Numbered from the stretch's first letter, positions 1-8,877 are shown. The stretch is DNA of 64,000 nt from an uncultured Pseudomonadales bacterium (GCA_937921865.1 CAKZWF010000039.1:1-64000); one strand, 5' to 3'. Program-made: numbers and translations. Notes: a model not told the origin generated them from the sequence alone.

Positions 1-148
1 GAGCGGGTAAACAGCCCTGAGCGGGTAAACAGCCCTGAGCGGATAAACAGCCCTGAGCGGATAAACAGCCCTGAGCGGGTAAACAGCCCTGAGCGGATAA
101 ACAGCCCTGAGCGGATAAACAGCCCTGAGCGTCTAAACAAACAGCCCT
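1..148. repeat. 18-bp tandem repeat array, 7 units plus one degenerate unit
   Basis: Seven head-to-tail copies of the unit gagcggRtaaacagccct fill 1-126. They differ only at base 7 (g or a). A 22-base degenerate copy follows at 127-148, and gagcgc at 149-154 may be the start of another. The array runs off the left window edge, so its full length is unknown. It lies just past the 3' end of nadA. The plus strand is open in frame 1 (hexapeptide ER[V/I]NSP) and meets a TGA at 148-150, so it could be the tail of a convergent gene. An intergenic VNTR is equally possible. Confidence 0.9.
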
Positions 149-156
149 GAGCGCAT

Positions 157-1206
157 CTAAGCCTTGAAAGCCAGCATCCGGTTCAACGGCACCATCGCCC
201 GCTCACCAATCGCTGGATCTACGTGAATTTCGTTTTGTGCCAACAGGGTATCGTTACGCAAAACGGCTGCCAGAGTAGACAGTTCGTTCATCGCCATCCA
301 GGGACAATGCGCACAACTGCGGCACGTTGCGCCATCACCGGCAGTGGGGGCTTCGATGAACCGCTTACCCGGATTACGCTGGCGCAGCTTGTGAAAGATA
401 CCGCGGTCGGTGGCAACGATGAACGTATCGTGCGGCAATTCGGTCGCCGCTCTGAGAATCTGACTGGTGGATCCCACCACATCGGCAATGTCGATGACCG
501 CCGCCGGTGATTCCGGGTGGACCAGGACTCCGGCATCCGGGTACACGGCTTTCAGGTCAAACAGCGCCTTGGCTTTGAACTCCTCATGAACCACACAGGC
601 GCCGCTCCACAGCAACATGTCGGCGCCGGTCTGAGTCTGAATGTAGTGACCAAGATGTTTGTCCGGAGCCCACAGGATCTTTTTACCCTGGGCGTCCAGC
701 GACTCGACAATCGGCAGCGCAACGCTTGAGGTCACCACCCAGTCTGACTGGGCTTTGACTTCTGCGGAGGTATTCGCGTAGACAACCACGGTACGCTCGG
801 GATTGGCTTCACAAAAAGCCCTGAACTCAGCGGGCGGACAACCCAGATCCAGCGAACATTCAGCTTTCAGCGTCGGCATGAAGACGCGCTTTTCCGGCGA
901 TAGAATTTTCGAGGTTTCACCCATGAACCGGACCCCTGCGACCACCAGAGTCGCCGCCGGATGTTCGTGGCCAAAACGCGCCATTTCCAGGGAGTCTGCG
1001 ACACAACCGCCAGTAGCTTCAGCAAGATCCTGAACGTCACCGTCGACATAGTAGTGGGCAACCAGCACCGCACCGCGGGCTTTCAGATTGTCGGCAATTT
1101 CCTGCTTGAGCGTGCTCTTATCCGCCTCGCTGAGAAACTGCGGCTGATAGAGAGGCACCTGCTCCGCAGGCATGCTGTAGTCTGGTATGTTGGCTTTAAC
1201 ACTCAT
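157..1206 (-). CDS. nadA: quinolinate synthase NadA
   Basis: Cytoplasmic [4Fe-4S] enzyme that condenses iminoaspartate with dihydroxyacetone phosphate to quinolinate in de novo NAD synthesis. The 349 aa match the usual length of the long proteobacterial form. Visible family signatures are VAHYYVD near residue 50, [14 protein letters not shown] near 90, CSLDLGCP near 117, [10 protein letters not shown] near 205, HPESP near 235, and the C-terminal [10 protein letters not shown] near 300. The three cluster cysteines fall in the 117, 205 and 300 regions. The ATG at 1206 is 37 bp from the divergent GST start. The gene ends a few bases from the tandem repeat array. No nadB or nadC lies nearby. Identification is secure. 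Confidence 0.97.
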   Translation of the reverse strand: MSVKANIPDYSMPAEQVPLYQPQFLSEADKSTLKQEIADNLKARGAVLVAHYYVDGDVQDLAEATGGCVADSLEMARFGHEHPAATLVVAGVRFMGETSKILSPEKRVFMPTLKAECSLDLGCPPAEFRAFCEANPERTVVVYANTSAEVKAQSDWVVTSSVALPIVESLDAQGKKILWAPDKHLGHYIQTQTGADMLLWSGACVVHEEFKAKALFDLKAVYPDAGVLVHPESPAAVIDIADVVGSTSQILRAATELPHDTFIVATDRGIFHKLRQRNPGKRFIEAPTAGDGATCRSCAHCPWMAMNELSTLAAVLRNDTLLAQNEIHVDPAIGERAMVPLNRMLAFKA

Positions 1207-1243
1207 AACAGCCGCAATTTTACCACGAACGGGGAAGGTCCAG

Positions 1244-1849
1244 GTGTATAGCCTTTACGAAATGGCAGATTCCGGAAACTGCTACAAAGTGCGGTTGCTG
1301 ATGAACCAGCTGGACATCGACTATGAGCGCATTGCCACGGACATTCTGCAGGGTGAAAGCCGAACTGATGAATTCCTCGCCCTGAATCCGAACGGCAAAG
1401 TGCCGCTGCTGGTATTGCCGAACGGCAAACCGCTGGCGGAGTCCAACGCAATGCTATGTTTCCTGGGGCTTGGCAGCCCGTTCATCCCTGACGACGGCTA
1501 TCAGCAGGCGTTGATGCTGCAGTGGCTGTTTTTCGAGCAATACAGCCACGAACCGTTCATCGCCACCAATCGCTTCTGGATCCATCTTGCCGGAACGGCA
1601 GACCAGCATGCGACCCAGATTGCCGCCAATCACGGCAAAGGCATGGCGGCACTTAAGGTGATGAACCAACACCTTAAAAACAATCAGTATTTCACTGGCG
1701 GGGACTTCTATGGCATCGCCGACATCGCCCTGTATGCCTACACCCACGTTGCGCACCAGGGTAACTATGATCTCAGCGGGTTTACCGCGATCGAAGACTG
1801 GCTCGCCCGGGTAGAGGGTCAACCCAGACACATTCCAATCACCGCATGA
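1244..1849 (+). CDS. glutathione S-transferase family protein
   Basis: About 201 aa with an N-terminal thioredoxin-like domain (residues 1-75) and an all-helical C-terminal domain. The first strand and helix read [19 protein letters not shown], with a Ser/Cys pair where GSTs place the glutathione-activating residue. NPNGKVPLL carries the cis-Pro of the glutathione site and ESNAML is the next strand-helix turn. I chose the GTG at 1244 because GGGGAAGG lies just upstream (1231-1238) and the protein then begins exactly at the first strand. An in-frame ATG further upstream would add a non-homologous tail. The next gene, 10 bp downstream, is glutathione-synthetase-like, which suggests a glutathione-linked pair. 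The substrate is unknown. Confidence 0.88.
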   Translation: MYSLYEMADSGNCYKVRLLMNQLDIDYERIATDILQGESRTDEFLALNPNGKVPLLVLPNGKPLAESNAMLCFLGLGSPFIPDDGYQQALMLQWLFFEQYSHEPFIATNRFWIHLAGTADQHATQIAANHGKGMAALKVMNQHLKNNQYFTGGDFYGIADIALYAYTHVAHQGNYDLSGFTAIEDWLARVEGQPRHIPITA

Positions 1850-1859
1850 TGATCCCGAT

Positions 1860-2729
1860 GTGAAGCAGATCCTGTTCCTGCACGGCGACCCGGAAAAAGC
1901 CCGTAACGACAACCACCTGCGCCTGCCCGCAGCATTCGAAGCAGCCGGCTGGGCAACGCTCTGCCGGGACCACGAAAGCCTCGCGATAGAGTGCAACGAA
2001 CTGCGTCTGGCAGGTTTTAATCCAGCCGACTTTCAACTGCTCTGGCCGCTGGGGTTCGGTCGACAGGTCAGCTTCTTCGATCGAATGCAGATGCTGGCAA
2101 CACTGCCCGCAGAGAACTTTGTGGTCAGCGTTGATGCGCTCGTTTACCTGCACGGCAAACATCGCTGGCGGCAATATATGCCCGAGACCTACACCAGCAG
2201 TAACCCCGCCTACCTCGAAGCACAGCTCAAGCAAGGCGGCAGCTGGATCCTGAAACCCACAGCCGGCAGCTACGGACGCGACGTGGTGAAAATCGATAGC
2301 GCCAGCCAGGGCAGACAGGTTCTGCAAACGCTGACCTCACGCTATCCGGACAGCTACCTGATGCTGCAGCGCTATATCGACGCGGTTGTCAGCGGGGAAA
2401 AGCGCAGCCTGGTGGCAGGCGGAACGATAATCGGCAGCTACCTGCGCGTTCCCAATCAGGATTTCCGCGCCAACGTTGCTGCCGATGCTCGAGTGGCAAC
2501 CACCGAACTGACCGATGCCGAGCACAAGCTGGTCTCCACAATCGCCACGGAACTTGCTGACCTTGGCGCCGGCTTCGCAGCCATCGACACGGTTTACCCG
2601 TACCTGATGGAGGTCAACGTTGCGAATCCGGGTGGTCTGGAAACTCTGGCAAGTCTTGGGCAGACAACCGCTGCCAGCGACGTCGTGGCTGCGCTGTGCA
2701 GATGGAAGGGTATCGAAACAGGTTTTTGA
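1860..2729 (+). CDS. GshB-like ATP-grasp protein
   Basis: A 289-aa protein of the glutathione synthetase/ATP-grasp type. The N-terminal half resembles the GshB substrate-binding lobe (LFLHGDPEKARNDN near residue 5). The ATP-grasp part contains ILKPTAGSYGRDV near 130, GEKRSLVAGG near 182 and LMEVNVANPGGLETL near 257, the equivalents of the GshB KPLDGMGG, DKRVL and EINVTSPTG blocks. It is somewhat shorter than true GshB (about 315 aa) and the motifs are divergent, so another amide ligase activity is possible. Translation starts at GTG 1860; the overlapping ATG at 1858 is followed directly by TGA. It probably shares a transcript with the GST 10 bp upstream. The ATP-grasp fold is clear; the substrate is inferred. 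Confidence 0.75.
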   Translation: MKQILFLHGDPEKARNDNHLRLPAAFEAAGWATLCRDHESLAIECNELRLAGFNPADFQLLWPLGFGRQVSFFDRMQMLATLPAENFVVSVDALVYLHGKHRWRQYMPETYTSSNPAYLEAQLKQGGSWILKPTAGSYGRDVVKIDSASQGRQVLQTLTSRYPDSYLMLQRYIDAVVSGEKRSLVAGGTIIGSYLRVPNQDFRANVAADARVATTELTDAEHKLVSTIATELADLGAGFAAIDTVYPYLMEVNVANPGGLETLASLGQTTAASDVVAALCRWKGIETGF

Positions 2730-2745
2730 AGTAGCGGCAATGCGC

Positions 2746-3084
2746 TCAGTGCAGCGCGTTGCCGCGCTGCTCGGCGATGATCAGGGACTGCAGCTCTTCT
2801 AACGCGTCCTGACGTTCATCAAGGGTTCGAACATGCCAGCGCACAATCTCTGCCCGCTCCGGGTGGGTGGACAGCCGGTAAGTTTCTAAAGACGTTTTGA
2901 GTCGTTCGATTTCCCGTTCGAGCAGCTCGATCACATCATCGAGTGAGCGGTTGAGGTGGTCATCAAAGTCGGTCACCGGCGCAGCCGCAACTGCCGAATC
3001 TAAGGACTTGCGGGCATCGTCCGACTTGCTGGATTTTCCAGCCTTACCTGACTTTTTGGCTTTTTTGGACTTCTCTGATTTCAT
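2746..3084 (-). CDS. small lysine-rich coiled-coil protein of unknown function
   Basis: About 112 aa from the ATG at 3084, which follows the purine-rich GGTGGG at a usable distance. An alternative ATG at 3174 would add 30 residues but lacks a visible ribosome-binding site. The N-terminal 25 residues are almost all Lys, Ser, Gly and Ala (KSEKSKKAKKSGKAGKSSKS). Residues 45-105 form a charged helix with heptad-like leucines (DDVIELLEREIERLKTSLETY), likely a coiled coil. There is no signal peptide or enzyme motif. The Lys tail could bind nucleic acid, but that is only a guess. It converges with the GshB-like gene 16 bp away. Confidence 0.6.
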   Translation of the reverse strand: MKSEKSKKAKKSGKAGKSSKSDDARKSLDSAVAAAPVTDFDDHLNRSLDDVIELLEREIERLKTSLETYRLSTHPERAEIVRWHVRTLDERQDALEELQSLIIAEQRGNALH

Positions 3085-3373
3085 GTTCTGCAGCCCACCT
3101 GCTTGCCCGACCTTCAGTACAGCATAGGACGAACCCAGGCTGAAGTGGTCTGAATCGGTAGTGATGCGTCTCATTCTAAAAAAAACTCGGTGATCATCCC
3201 GTTAGATTGTCTCCTCCTTCACCCCGCCAAATCACCGCCGGTCTGCTTGCGTTTGGCTCTCGCCACCGTAGACTGCTTGGCTCTGATAAATTCTTGAACG
3301 CCATCCTAGGGCGTCAATATCCGCGTTCCACAGGGGAAGCGGAGACGCTGATGGCACTGTGGAGGACACAACA

Positions 3374-4249
3374 ATGGCAATGCTTGACGGTAAAGTAGCA
3401 ATCGTAACCGGCGCAGGGGGCGGTCTGGGCCGAGCTCATGCAATGCTGCTCGCAAAAGAAGGCGCATCAGTCGTGGTCAACGATCTCGGCGGTTCTCGCG
3501 ATGGCACCGGCGGCGGTACCTCGATGGCTGATGGCGTGGTCGATGAAATTAAAGCGGCAGGCGGCAAAGCGGTCGCTCACTATGGCTCGGTCACCGACAA
3601 GGCAGCGGCACAGGAGATGGTCGACACCGCAGTCAGCGAATTCGGCAAAATTGATATCCTCATCGCCAACGCCGGCATCCTGCGAGACAAGTCATTCAAG
3701 AACATGGATGACGAGATGTGGGACATCGTCCTCGATGTCCATCTGCGCGGTACCTATCTGGTTACCAAAGCTGCCTACGACAAAATGATCGAACAGGGCT
3801 CTGGCGGTCGCATCATCATGACCAGTTCGACTTCCGGACTGCTGGGCAACTTCGGTCAGACCAACTATGGCGCTGCCAAAGCCGGTATTGCTGGTTTCAT
3901 GCGCTGCCTGTGGCTGGAAGGCATGAAGTACGGGATCAACGTCAATGTGCTGGCACCAACTGCCACCTCGCGCATGACCGAAGACATCCTGCCGGAAGAC
4001 ATCCAGGAAAACTTCCCGCCGGAAAGCGTTTCTCCGCCGATCGTCTGGCTGTGCACAGACGAAGCCAAAGACGTCACGGGTCGCCAGTGGCTGGTCGCTG
4101 GTAATTCGGTCCAGCTGTTAAGCTGGCAGCTGACCCCGATCGCCAGCCGCGATGTCTCGGAAGGCCCATGGGACGTTGCTGAAATCGGCGAAATCATGCT
4201 GGCCAGTAAAGATACCTGGCCGCCGATCAACCCGATGCGCCGGGGCTGA
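3374..4249 (+). CDS. SDR-family 3-hydroxyacyl-CoA dehydrogenase-like protein (MFE-2 type)
   Basis: A 291-aa short-chain dehydrogenase starting at ATG 3374, which is preceded by GGAGG (3361-3365) at ideal spacing. The cofactor motif TGAGGGLGR is at residues 12-20, VVNDLGG at 34-40, NAGILRDKSF at 99-108, the Ser region near 151, and YGAAK with Tyr165 and Lys169. NDLGG followed by a glycine-rich loop, and GILRD, are typical of the dehydrogenase domain of peroxisomal multifunctional enzyme type 2 and its bacterial stand-alone relatives, which oxidise 3-hydroxyacyl-CoAs. The two downstream acyl-CoA dehydrogenases support a role in beta-oxidation of a bulky or branched acyl-CoA. The exact substrate is unknown. 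Confidence 0.87.
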   Translation: MAMLDGKVAIVTGAGGGLGRAHAMLLAKEGASVVVNDLGGSRDGTGGGTSMADGVVDEIKAAGGKAVAHYGSVTDKAAAQEMVDTAVSEFGKIDILIANAGILRDKSFKNMDDEMWDIVLDVHLRGTYLVTKAAYDKMIEQGSGGRIIMTSSTSGLLGNFGQTNYGAAKAGIAGFMRCLWLEGMKYGINVNVLAPTATSRMTEDILPEDIQENFPPESVSPPIVWLCTDEAKDVTGRQWLVAGNSVQLLSWQLTPIASRDVSEGPWDVAEIGEIMLASKDTWPPINPMRRG

Positions 4250-4276
4250 ACCAACAAGCCGAGGCGATAGAAACAG

Positions 4277-5380
4277 ATGAACTTCGGTTTCAGCGAAGAA
4301 CAGAACCTGCTGCGCGAGCAGGTTCTGCGTTTCATGCACGAGCACTGCCCGATGTCCCGGGTGCGCGAACTCATTGCCAGCGACAACCCATTTGCTGCCC
4401 AGCTCTGGCAGCAGATGGCTGATCTCGGCTGGCTGGGACTGATCACACCGCAGCAATATGGCGGTGTTGGTCTGAAGTGGGTGGACGTCACGGTAGTACT
4501 CGAAGAAACCGGCCGCGGGCTTTGCCCACTGCCTTTTGCATCACACCTGTTGGCCACAGCCACGGTGCTGCGCTGCGGCAGTCCGTCGCAGCGCAGTCGC
4601 TGGTTACCTGCGATGGCTGCCGGTCATGCAGTGTGCACTCTGGCGCTATGCGACGATGGCAACTGGCTTCATCCCGACGCGGTGACCTTGACCGGGCAGC
4701 GCACGACCGACGGAGTGCGGATTTCCGGCACCAAGCCGTTGGTGGGAGATGCCAAAGCCTGTGACTACCTGATTGTGGCCCTGCGGATAGACGGCAAACT
4801 GGCTCTGGCCGGCGTCGCCACAGACAGTGTCTCGCTAACCGCCGCGAACGGTCTGGACGCAACTAAACCCGCGGCCGATGTGCACTTCGACAATCTGCTG
4901 ATCAGCGAGGATGATCTTCTACCCCTGGATGACGCCGACTTTCACTATCTGTGTGATCTTGGCGCCGTGATCACCACCGCCGAGATGGTGGGCGCTGCCG
5001 AGGCAGCTTTACAGATGACGTCCGAGTACGCCAAAGAACGCATTCAGTTCGGCAAACCCATTGGCCAGTACCAGGGCGTTAAACATCGTCTTGCGGACAT
5101 GTTTGTGGACATCGAGTCCTTCAAATCACTGCTCTACTATGCCGCGTGGACCGTCGACGATGCCCCGGACGAATTACCGAAAGCCATCTCTTACGCCAAA
5201 GGCTATGCGGCCGACGCCTTCGCCCAGGTTGGTATCGATGCGGTGGGTCTGCACGGCGCAATCGGTTTTACCGCCGAATACGATGTTCAGATGTATCTGA
5301 AACGCTCCAAGTGGGCCAGGCCAGCATACGGAGACTCCGACTACCACCTTGAACGGGTCGCCACTTTGGGAGGTATTTGA
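4277..5380 (+). CDS. acyl-CoA dehydrogenase (first of a pair)
   Basis: A 367-aa FAD-dependent acyl-CoA dehydrogenase. The N-terminal helical domain includes MADLGWLGLITPQQYGGVGL near residue 55. The middle beta-domain is weakly conserved and lacks the usual clear FAD-loop signature. The C-terminal helical domain has RIQFGKPIGQYQGVKHRLADM near 256 and LHGAIGFTAEYDVQMYLKRSK near 330. It starts 27 bp after the SDR gene. Its stop codon overlaps the start of a second acyl-CoA dehydrogenase by one base, so the two are almost certainly co-translated. Such pairs often form alpha2beta2 heterotetramers in sterol and bile-acid side-chain catabolism. That quaternary structure is inferred. Confidence 0.92.
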   Translation: MNFGFSEEQNLLREQVLRFMHEHCPMSRVRELIASDNPFAAQLWQQMADLGWLGLITPQQYGGVGLKWVDVTVVLEETGRGLCPLPFASHLLATATVLRCGSPSQRSRWLPAMAAGHAVCTLALCDDGNWLHPDAVTLTGQRTTDGVRISGTKPLVGDAKACDYLIVALRIDGKLALAGVATDSVSLTAANGLDATKPAADVHFDNLLISEDDLLPLDDADFHYLCDLGAVITTAEMVGAAEAALQMTSEYAKERIQFGKPIGQYQGVKHRLADMFVDIESFKSLLYYAAWTVDDAPDELPKAISYAKGYAADAFAQVGIDAVGLHGAIGFTAEYDVQMYLKRSKWARPAYGDSDYHLERVATLGGI

Positions 5381-6540
5381 TGGATTTTGAACTCACCGAA
5401 ACCGAACAGGCTTTCCGCGAGGAAGTCAGAAATTTTCTCGAAGAGCATCTGCCACCCAAAGACCAGCGCGGTCCAGGATTTCTGGGCAGCTGGCTGGAAA
5501 AGGTCCGAGAGCGCGGCTGGGTTGGGTTTTCCTGGCCAGCCGAATTTGGCGGCAGTGATGGTGGACTGATCGAGCAGGCCATCCTCAAAGAGGAAATGGC
5601 TCTGGCCAAAGCACCGCCGCTGGGCAGCTCTTTCATGGGTCTGGCGTGGGTCGGCCCGGGCATCATGCGCTACGGCACCCAGGAGCAGAAACAGCGCTTT
5701 ATCCCGGACATTCTCGACTCCAAAGTGATCTGGTGTACCGGCTATTCAGAACCGAACCACGGATCAGATCTGGCGGCCATTCAATGTAAGGCGGTAAAAA
5801 CCGGTGACCACTATCTGGTCAACGGCCAGAAGATCTGGACATCGGGTGCGCCGTGGGCCCAGTGGATCATTCTGCTGGTCCGCACCCAGTTCGACGTTGA
5901 GGTCAAACATCAGGGCATCACCTGCCTGCTGGTGCCAATGGACAGCCCCGGCATCGAAGTGCGGCCCATCGAAAACATGGCCGGTGATCGTCACTTTGCA
6001 GAGATCTTCTTCACCGACGTAAAAGTACCGATAGAAAATCGGCTGGGCGAAGAGGGTGATGGCTGGCAAGTGACTGTTTCAGCACTGGCCAATGAGCGTT
6101 CCAGTATTGGTGAAGTCACCCAGATGTTCGAGACCCTGGACAGACTCAAGACGCTGGTCAAACAGACCACCCGGCAGGGTAAACCAGCCAGCGAAGATCC
6201 GCTGGTACGACGCCGGCTGGCAGTCTTCGAAACCAGGATTGCGGCCATGAAGTACAACGGTTTGCGTTACCTCACCCGACAGATCAAAGGTGAACCGTTG
6301 AGCAGCGAAACGTCGGTGAACAAACTGCTGCGCGCCAGCCTGGAAATCGAACTGGCAGACTTTGCCATCGAACTGTCTGGACCAGCGGGACTGGAACTGC
6401 GCGGCAGCGATCATGCCGTGGACGGCGGCAGCTGGGCCAAGTCCAGTCTCAACTGGCCTAATGTGGTGATTGGCGGCGGCACTCCGAACATCCAGCGCAA
6501 CATCATTTCCGAGCGCATTCTCGGTCAACCGAAAGACTGA
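5380..6540 (+). CDS. acyl-CoA dehydrogenase (second of a pair)
   Basis: A 386-aa acyl-CoA dehydrogenase starting at ATG 5380, preceded by GGGAGG (5368-5373); the adjacent TTG is too close to be preferred. The N-terminal domain has GWVGFSWPAEFGGSDG near residue 48. The FAD/substrate loop TGYSEPNHGSDLA is near 120 and LVNGQKIWTSGA near 148, much better preserved than in the upstream partner. The C-terminal domain ends with TPNIQRNIISERILG. Together with the SDR and the first dehydrogenase it makes a compact beta-oxidation operon; no hydratase or thiolase is adjacent, so the cycle must be completed elsewhere. Family assignment is secure. Confidence 0.94.
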   Translation: MDFELTETEQAFREEVRNFLEEHLPPKDQRGPGFLGSWLEKVRERGWVGFSWPAEFGGSDGGLIEQAILKEEMALAKAPPLGSSFMGLAWVGPGIMRYGTQEQKQRFIPDILDSKVIWCTGYSEPNHGSDLAAIQCKAVKTGDHYLVNGQKIWTSGAPWAQWIILLVRTQFDVEVKHQGITCLLVPMDSPGIEVRPIENMAGDRHFAEIFFTDVKVPIENRLGEEGDGWQVTVSALANERSSIGEVTQMFETLDRLKTLVKQTTRQGKPASEDPLVRRRLAVFETRIAAMKYNGLRYLTRQIKGEPLSSETSVNKLLRASLEIELADFAIELSGPAGLELRGSDHAVDGGSWAKSSLNWPNVVIGGGTPNIQRNIISERILGQPKD

Positions 6541-6542
6541 CG

Positions 6543-7655
6543 TTGGCCGGTTTCAGCTACCTCTATGCGGCCAGTTTCAGACCGGCTGGCACGGGTGGTG
6601 GAATATATGGTTTCCGTTGGCGCCTCCGGGGCAAACGCCTGGAACCGCTGGGCAAGGTCAGTACCGGCATCGAAAATCCTCTGTGTCAGCTCGTCAGTCC
6701 CGACGGGCGCTATCTTTATGTTGCCGACTGCACCGCTGACTGGCGCAGTGGAGGTGCTGTCTACAGCCATCGCATCGATCCTGCGAGTGGCGGCTTGGAG
6801 ACCTGTGGCGCGGTCGATTCTGCAGGTCTGATTCCTGTCTCACTGACCGTGGCTGGCGATGGACGCAACGTATTTGTCGCGAACTGCGGACCCTATGCCG
6901 CCAGTGACGACGGGCGTACGGTCGCGGTATTCCCAGTGAAACCGCAAGGCATTCTGGGTCCAGCCAAAACCATTCAACAGCACCGGGGTTCCAGCGCGGA
7001 TCCACAGCGGCAGACATCCGCACACCCGCACGGCGTTACGATAGATCCAGACAACGGCTATGCCTGGGTGCCCGACCTGGGCACTGACAGCATCTGGTGT
7101 TATGCCTATCACGCAGCTCTCGGCGCACTGCTGCTGGAGCCCGAAAGGACCGTTCAGTTGACGGCCAACAGCGGTCCGAGAACGCTGAAGTTTCATCCCA
7201 ACGGGAAATTCGCGTATCTCATCAACGAACTGGCGAGCACCCTGGTGAGCTATGCCTATATCGATTCACAACTGCACGAACGGCAGCTTCAAAGCACGCT
7301 GGCCGCGGCTGATGCCGCGGCTGATGGCGCAGCTGACCAGGAACGCCATGCTGCAGACATGGTTGTTCATCCGAACGGTGGCAGCCTGTATGTGAGCAAT
7401 CGGGCACAGCACACCATCACTGCGTTCAAACTCAATCCGGAAACTGGAGATGCCTGCTGTATCGGCCACGTCGACAGCCAGGGGCGGGCTCCGCGCGGAA
7501 TGGTGCTTGATGCCAGCGGCGGCTATCTCCTGGTCGGCAACGAAGACAGTGGCAGTATCCAGGGTTTCCGCATCGTTGAGAACGGGACTCTGAAAAGCAT
7601 TGGGGCCCTGGCGGAAATGCCTGGTCCCGCCTGTCTCACATTCGCCCCCGCCTGA
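6543..7655 (+). CDS. beta-propeller lactonase family protein
   Basis: A 370-aa protein related to YbhE/Pgl-type 6-phosphogluconolactonases and other seven-bladed propellers. Repeated blade motifs are visible: SPDGRYLYVADC near residue 52, GDGRNVFVANC near 108, DPDNGYAWVPDLGTDS near 168, HPNGKFAYLINE near 217, HPNGGSLYVSNR near 272 and LDASGGYLLVGNE near 320. HPHGV near 160 is typical of the family. It starts at TTG 6543, two bases after the acyl-CoA dehydrogenase stop, so it belongs to that operon and may open a lactone intermediate. No signal peptide is seen. Its 3' end overlaps the convergent phosphoesterase gene by 20 bp. Confidence 0.82.
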   Translation: MAGFSYLYAASFRPAGTGGGIYGFRWRLRGKRLEPLGKVSTGIENPLCQLVSPDGRYLYVADCTADWRSGGAVYSHRIDPASGGLETCGAVDSAGLIPVSLTVAGDGRNVFVANCGPYAASDDGRTVAVFPVKPQGILGPAKTIQQHRGSSADPQRQTSAHPHGVTIDPDNGYAWVPDLGTDSIWCYAYHAALGALLLEPERTVQLTANSGPRTLKFHPNGKFAYLINELASTLVSYAYIDSQLHERQLQSTLAAADAAADGAADQERHAADMVVHPNGGSLYVSNRAQHTITAFKLNPETGDACCIGHVDSQGRAPRGMVLDASGGYLLVGNEDSGSIQGFRIVENGTLKSIGALAEMPGPACLTFAPA

Positions 7656-8238
7656 GTTTCCAGGGCGGTACAGCATCCCAGTCGAACGGCTCGATCCCCG
7701 CTTCAGTGATCAGGTGAATACTGGCATCCGCCTGCCGGTCGTGAAGCTCTAAGAAACCGATGGTGCCGTATTGAGTATCGTAGTTGTGCGGATAGGTGGG
7801 TGAACCCGGATTGACACAGAGAATTCCGTCAATCGAGGCAATCGCTTCCCGGTGGGTATCCCCTGAGACAATCACATCCGGCGTTCGGTCCGGAAAATAG
7901 CGTTCAATCCATCGCGCGATGGTGAAGTTCGGCGGTCGTTCAGGGACCGGGACATAGTGAGTCAAACCAACCCAAAGACCTTCCAGCTCCAGCATCCATG
8001 CGTAGCGCACTCTGGGATCTTCAGGCTGGACGGGCCGTCCGGCAGAACCATCTTCACCATTGCCCCGCGCAGCATAGACCGGCGCCAGCTTTTCCAGTTC
8101 ATCAAGCACATACAGCTCATGGATGTCTCCAGCGTGCAGAATAAGATCTACGTCAGCAAAAGCTTCCAACACCTGAGGCCAGAGTTCTTTGCGCGCTTCC
8201 GGAATATGGGTATCCGAGATGAGACCAATTTTCAGCAC
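7636..8238 (-). CDS. YfcE/MJ0936-type metallophosphoesterase
   Basis: A 200-aa calcineurin-like phosphoesterase. Metal-binding blocks appear in order: GLISDTHIPEA (residues 5-15), HAGDIHEL (about 35-42), ARGNGED (about 57-63, where N is the usual family ligand), GLTHYVPVP (about 91), SGDTHRE (about 124) and NPGSPTYP (about 139). This is the compact single-domain family whose members hydrolyse phosphodiesters with Mn or Ni. The cell-specific substrate is not known. No signal peptide, so probably cytosolic. It converges with and overlaps the lactonase gene, and an exported-protein gene lies 28 bp upstream on the same strand. Confidence 0.9.
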   Translation of the reverse strand: MLKIGLISDTHIPEARKELWPQVLEAFADVDLILHAGDIHELYVLDELEKLAPVYAARGNGEDGSAGRPVQPEDPRVRYAWMLELEGLWVGLTHYVPVPERPPNFTIARWIERYFPDRTPDVIVSGDTHREAIASIDGILCVNPGSPTYPHNYDTQYGTIGFLELHDRQADASIHLITEAGIEPFDWDAVPPWKLRRGRM

Positions 8239-8266
8239 ACTGCTCCCTTTATCTGACTGGCATCGG

Positions 8267-8833
8267 TCAGGGTTTGGTTATCATGGGTTTAGAAATAGAC
8301 GGCCGACCACCTGGCCGATGCCCCGGCTTGCCGTGACCTGGCGCAATCGGCTGACTCGGGTAACCGGGCCGATAAGGGGGTCGCACTCCCGGGTGCCCCG
8401 GACGATGGCCGACGCCGGGTCGAAACCCATAGCCTGGCCAACCCCAGTAGCCGGTATCCCGCTCCACCGGATAGTAGATGGTCTGTGGCTGACTGGCTGC
8501 CAGAGCAGCCTGGCGGTCGGTTTCCGCTTTGCGCCGGGCCAGCCTCGATTCTTCAAGCGCTTTGGCAACTTCGAGCTGCTGTTCGATCAGTCGAGCGCTG
8601 TCCTGCGCACGCTGCGCATTTGCGGGCACCGTGTCCACCTCCAGAACCTCTGCCCCCGGGACCGGAAAGTCGGTGAAACTGGCCACGCCGTCTGCGCTGA
8701 CGCTGCGATAGATTTCTTCAGCCGCCCCTGCACCTGGCACCATGATCAGCACTAACGCCAGCAGTCTCAGAAGAGCCAGCCGTATCGTCTTGCCCGACAA
8801 CAGCCGGGGATTTCGATTGCGCCAGTACTGCAT
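8267..8833 (-). CDS. exported DUF4124-like protein with Pro/Gly-rich tail
   Basis: About 188 aa from ATG 8833, preceded by GGAGG at eight bases, which decides this start over an upstream in-frame codon. Residues 1-35 form a signal peptide with positive n-region, LLRLLALVLIMV core and an Ala-x-Ala-like end. The mature protein opens with IYRSVSADGVASFTDFP, the hallmark of DUF4124 proteins. A charged helix with many Glu, Ala and Arg follows. From about residue 125 a low-complexity tail is rich in Pro, Gly, His, Arg and Tyr (repeated PGxR/PGHP elements) and probably extended in the periplasm. Function is unknown. Confidence 0.78.
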   Translation of the reverse strand: MQYWRNRNPRLLSGKTIRLALLRLLALVLIMVPGAGAAEEIYRSVSADGVASFTDFPVPGAEVLEVDTVPANAQRAQDSARLIEQQLEVAKALEESRLARRKAETDRQAALAASQPQTIYYPVERDTGYWGWPGYGFRPGVGHRPGHPGVRPPYRPGYPSQPIAPGHGKPGHRPGGRPSISKPMITKP

Positions 8834-8877
8834 CGTAACTACCTCCACCAGCCGCCCGAATCCGGAGCCAACCAAGT

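Noticed and set aside
1-148. Possible CRISPR array
   Set aside because: Units are directly adjacent with no spacers and are only 18 bp, and no cas gene is nearby. It is a plain tandem repeat.
7636-7655. 20-bp overlap of the convergent lactonase and phosphoesterase genes as a sign of mis-annotation
   Set aside because: Both frames keep normal family C-termini; short tail-to-tail overlaps are common in compact genomes.
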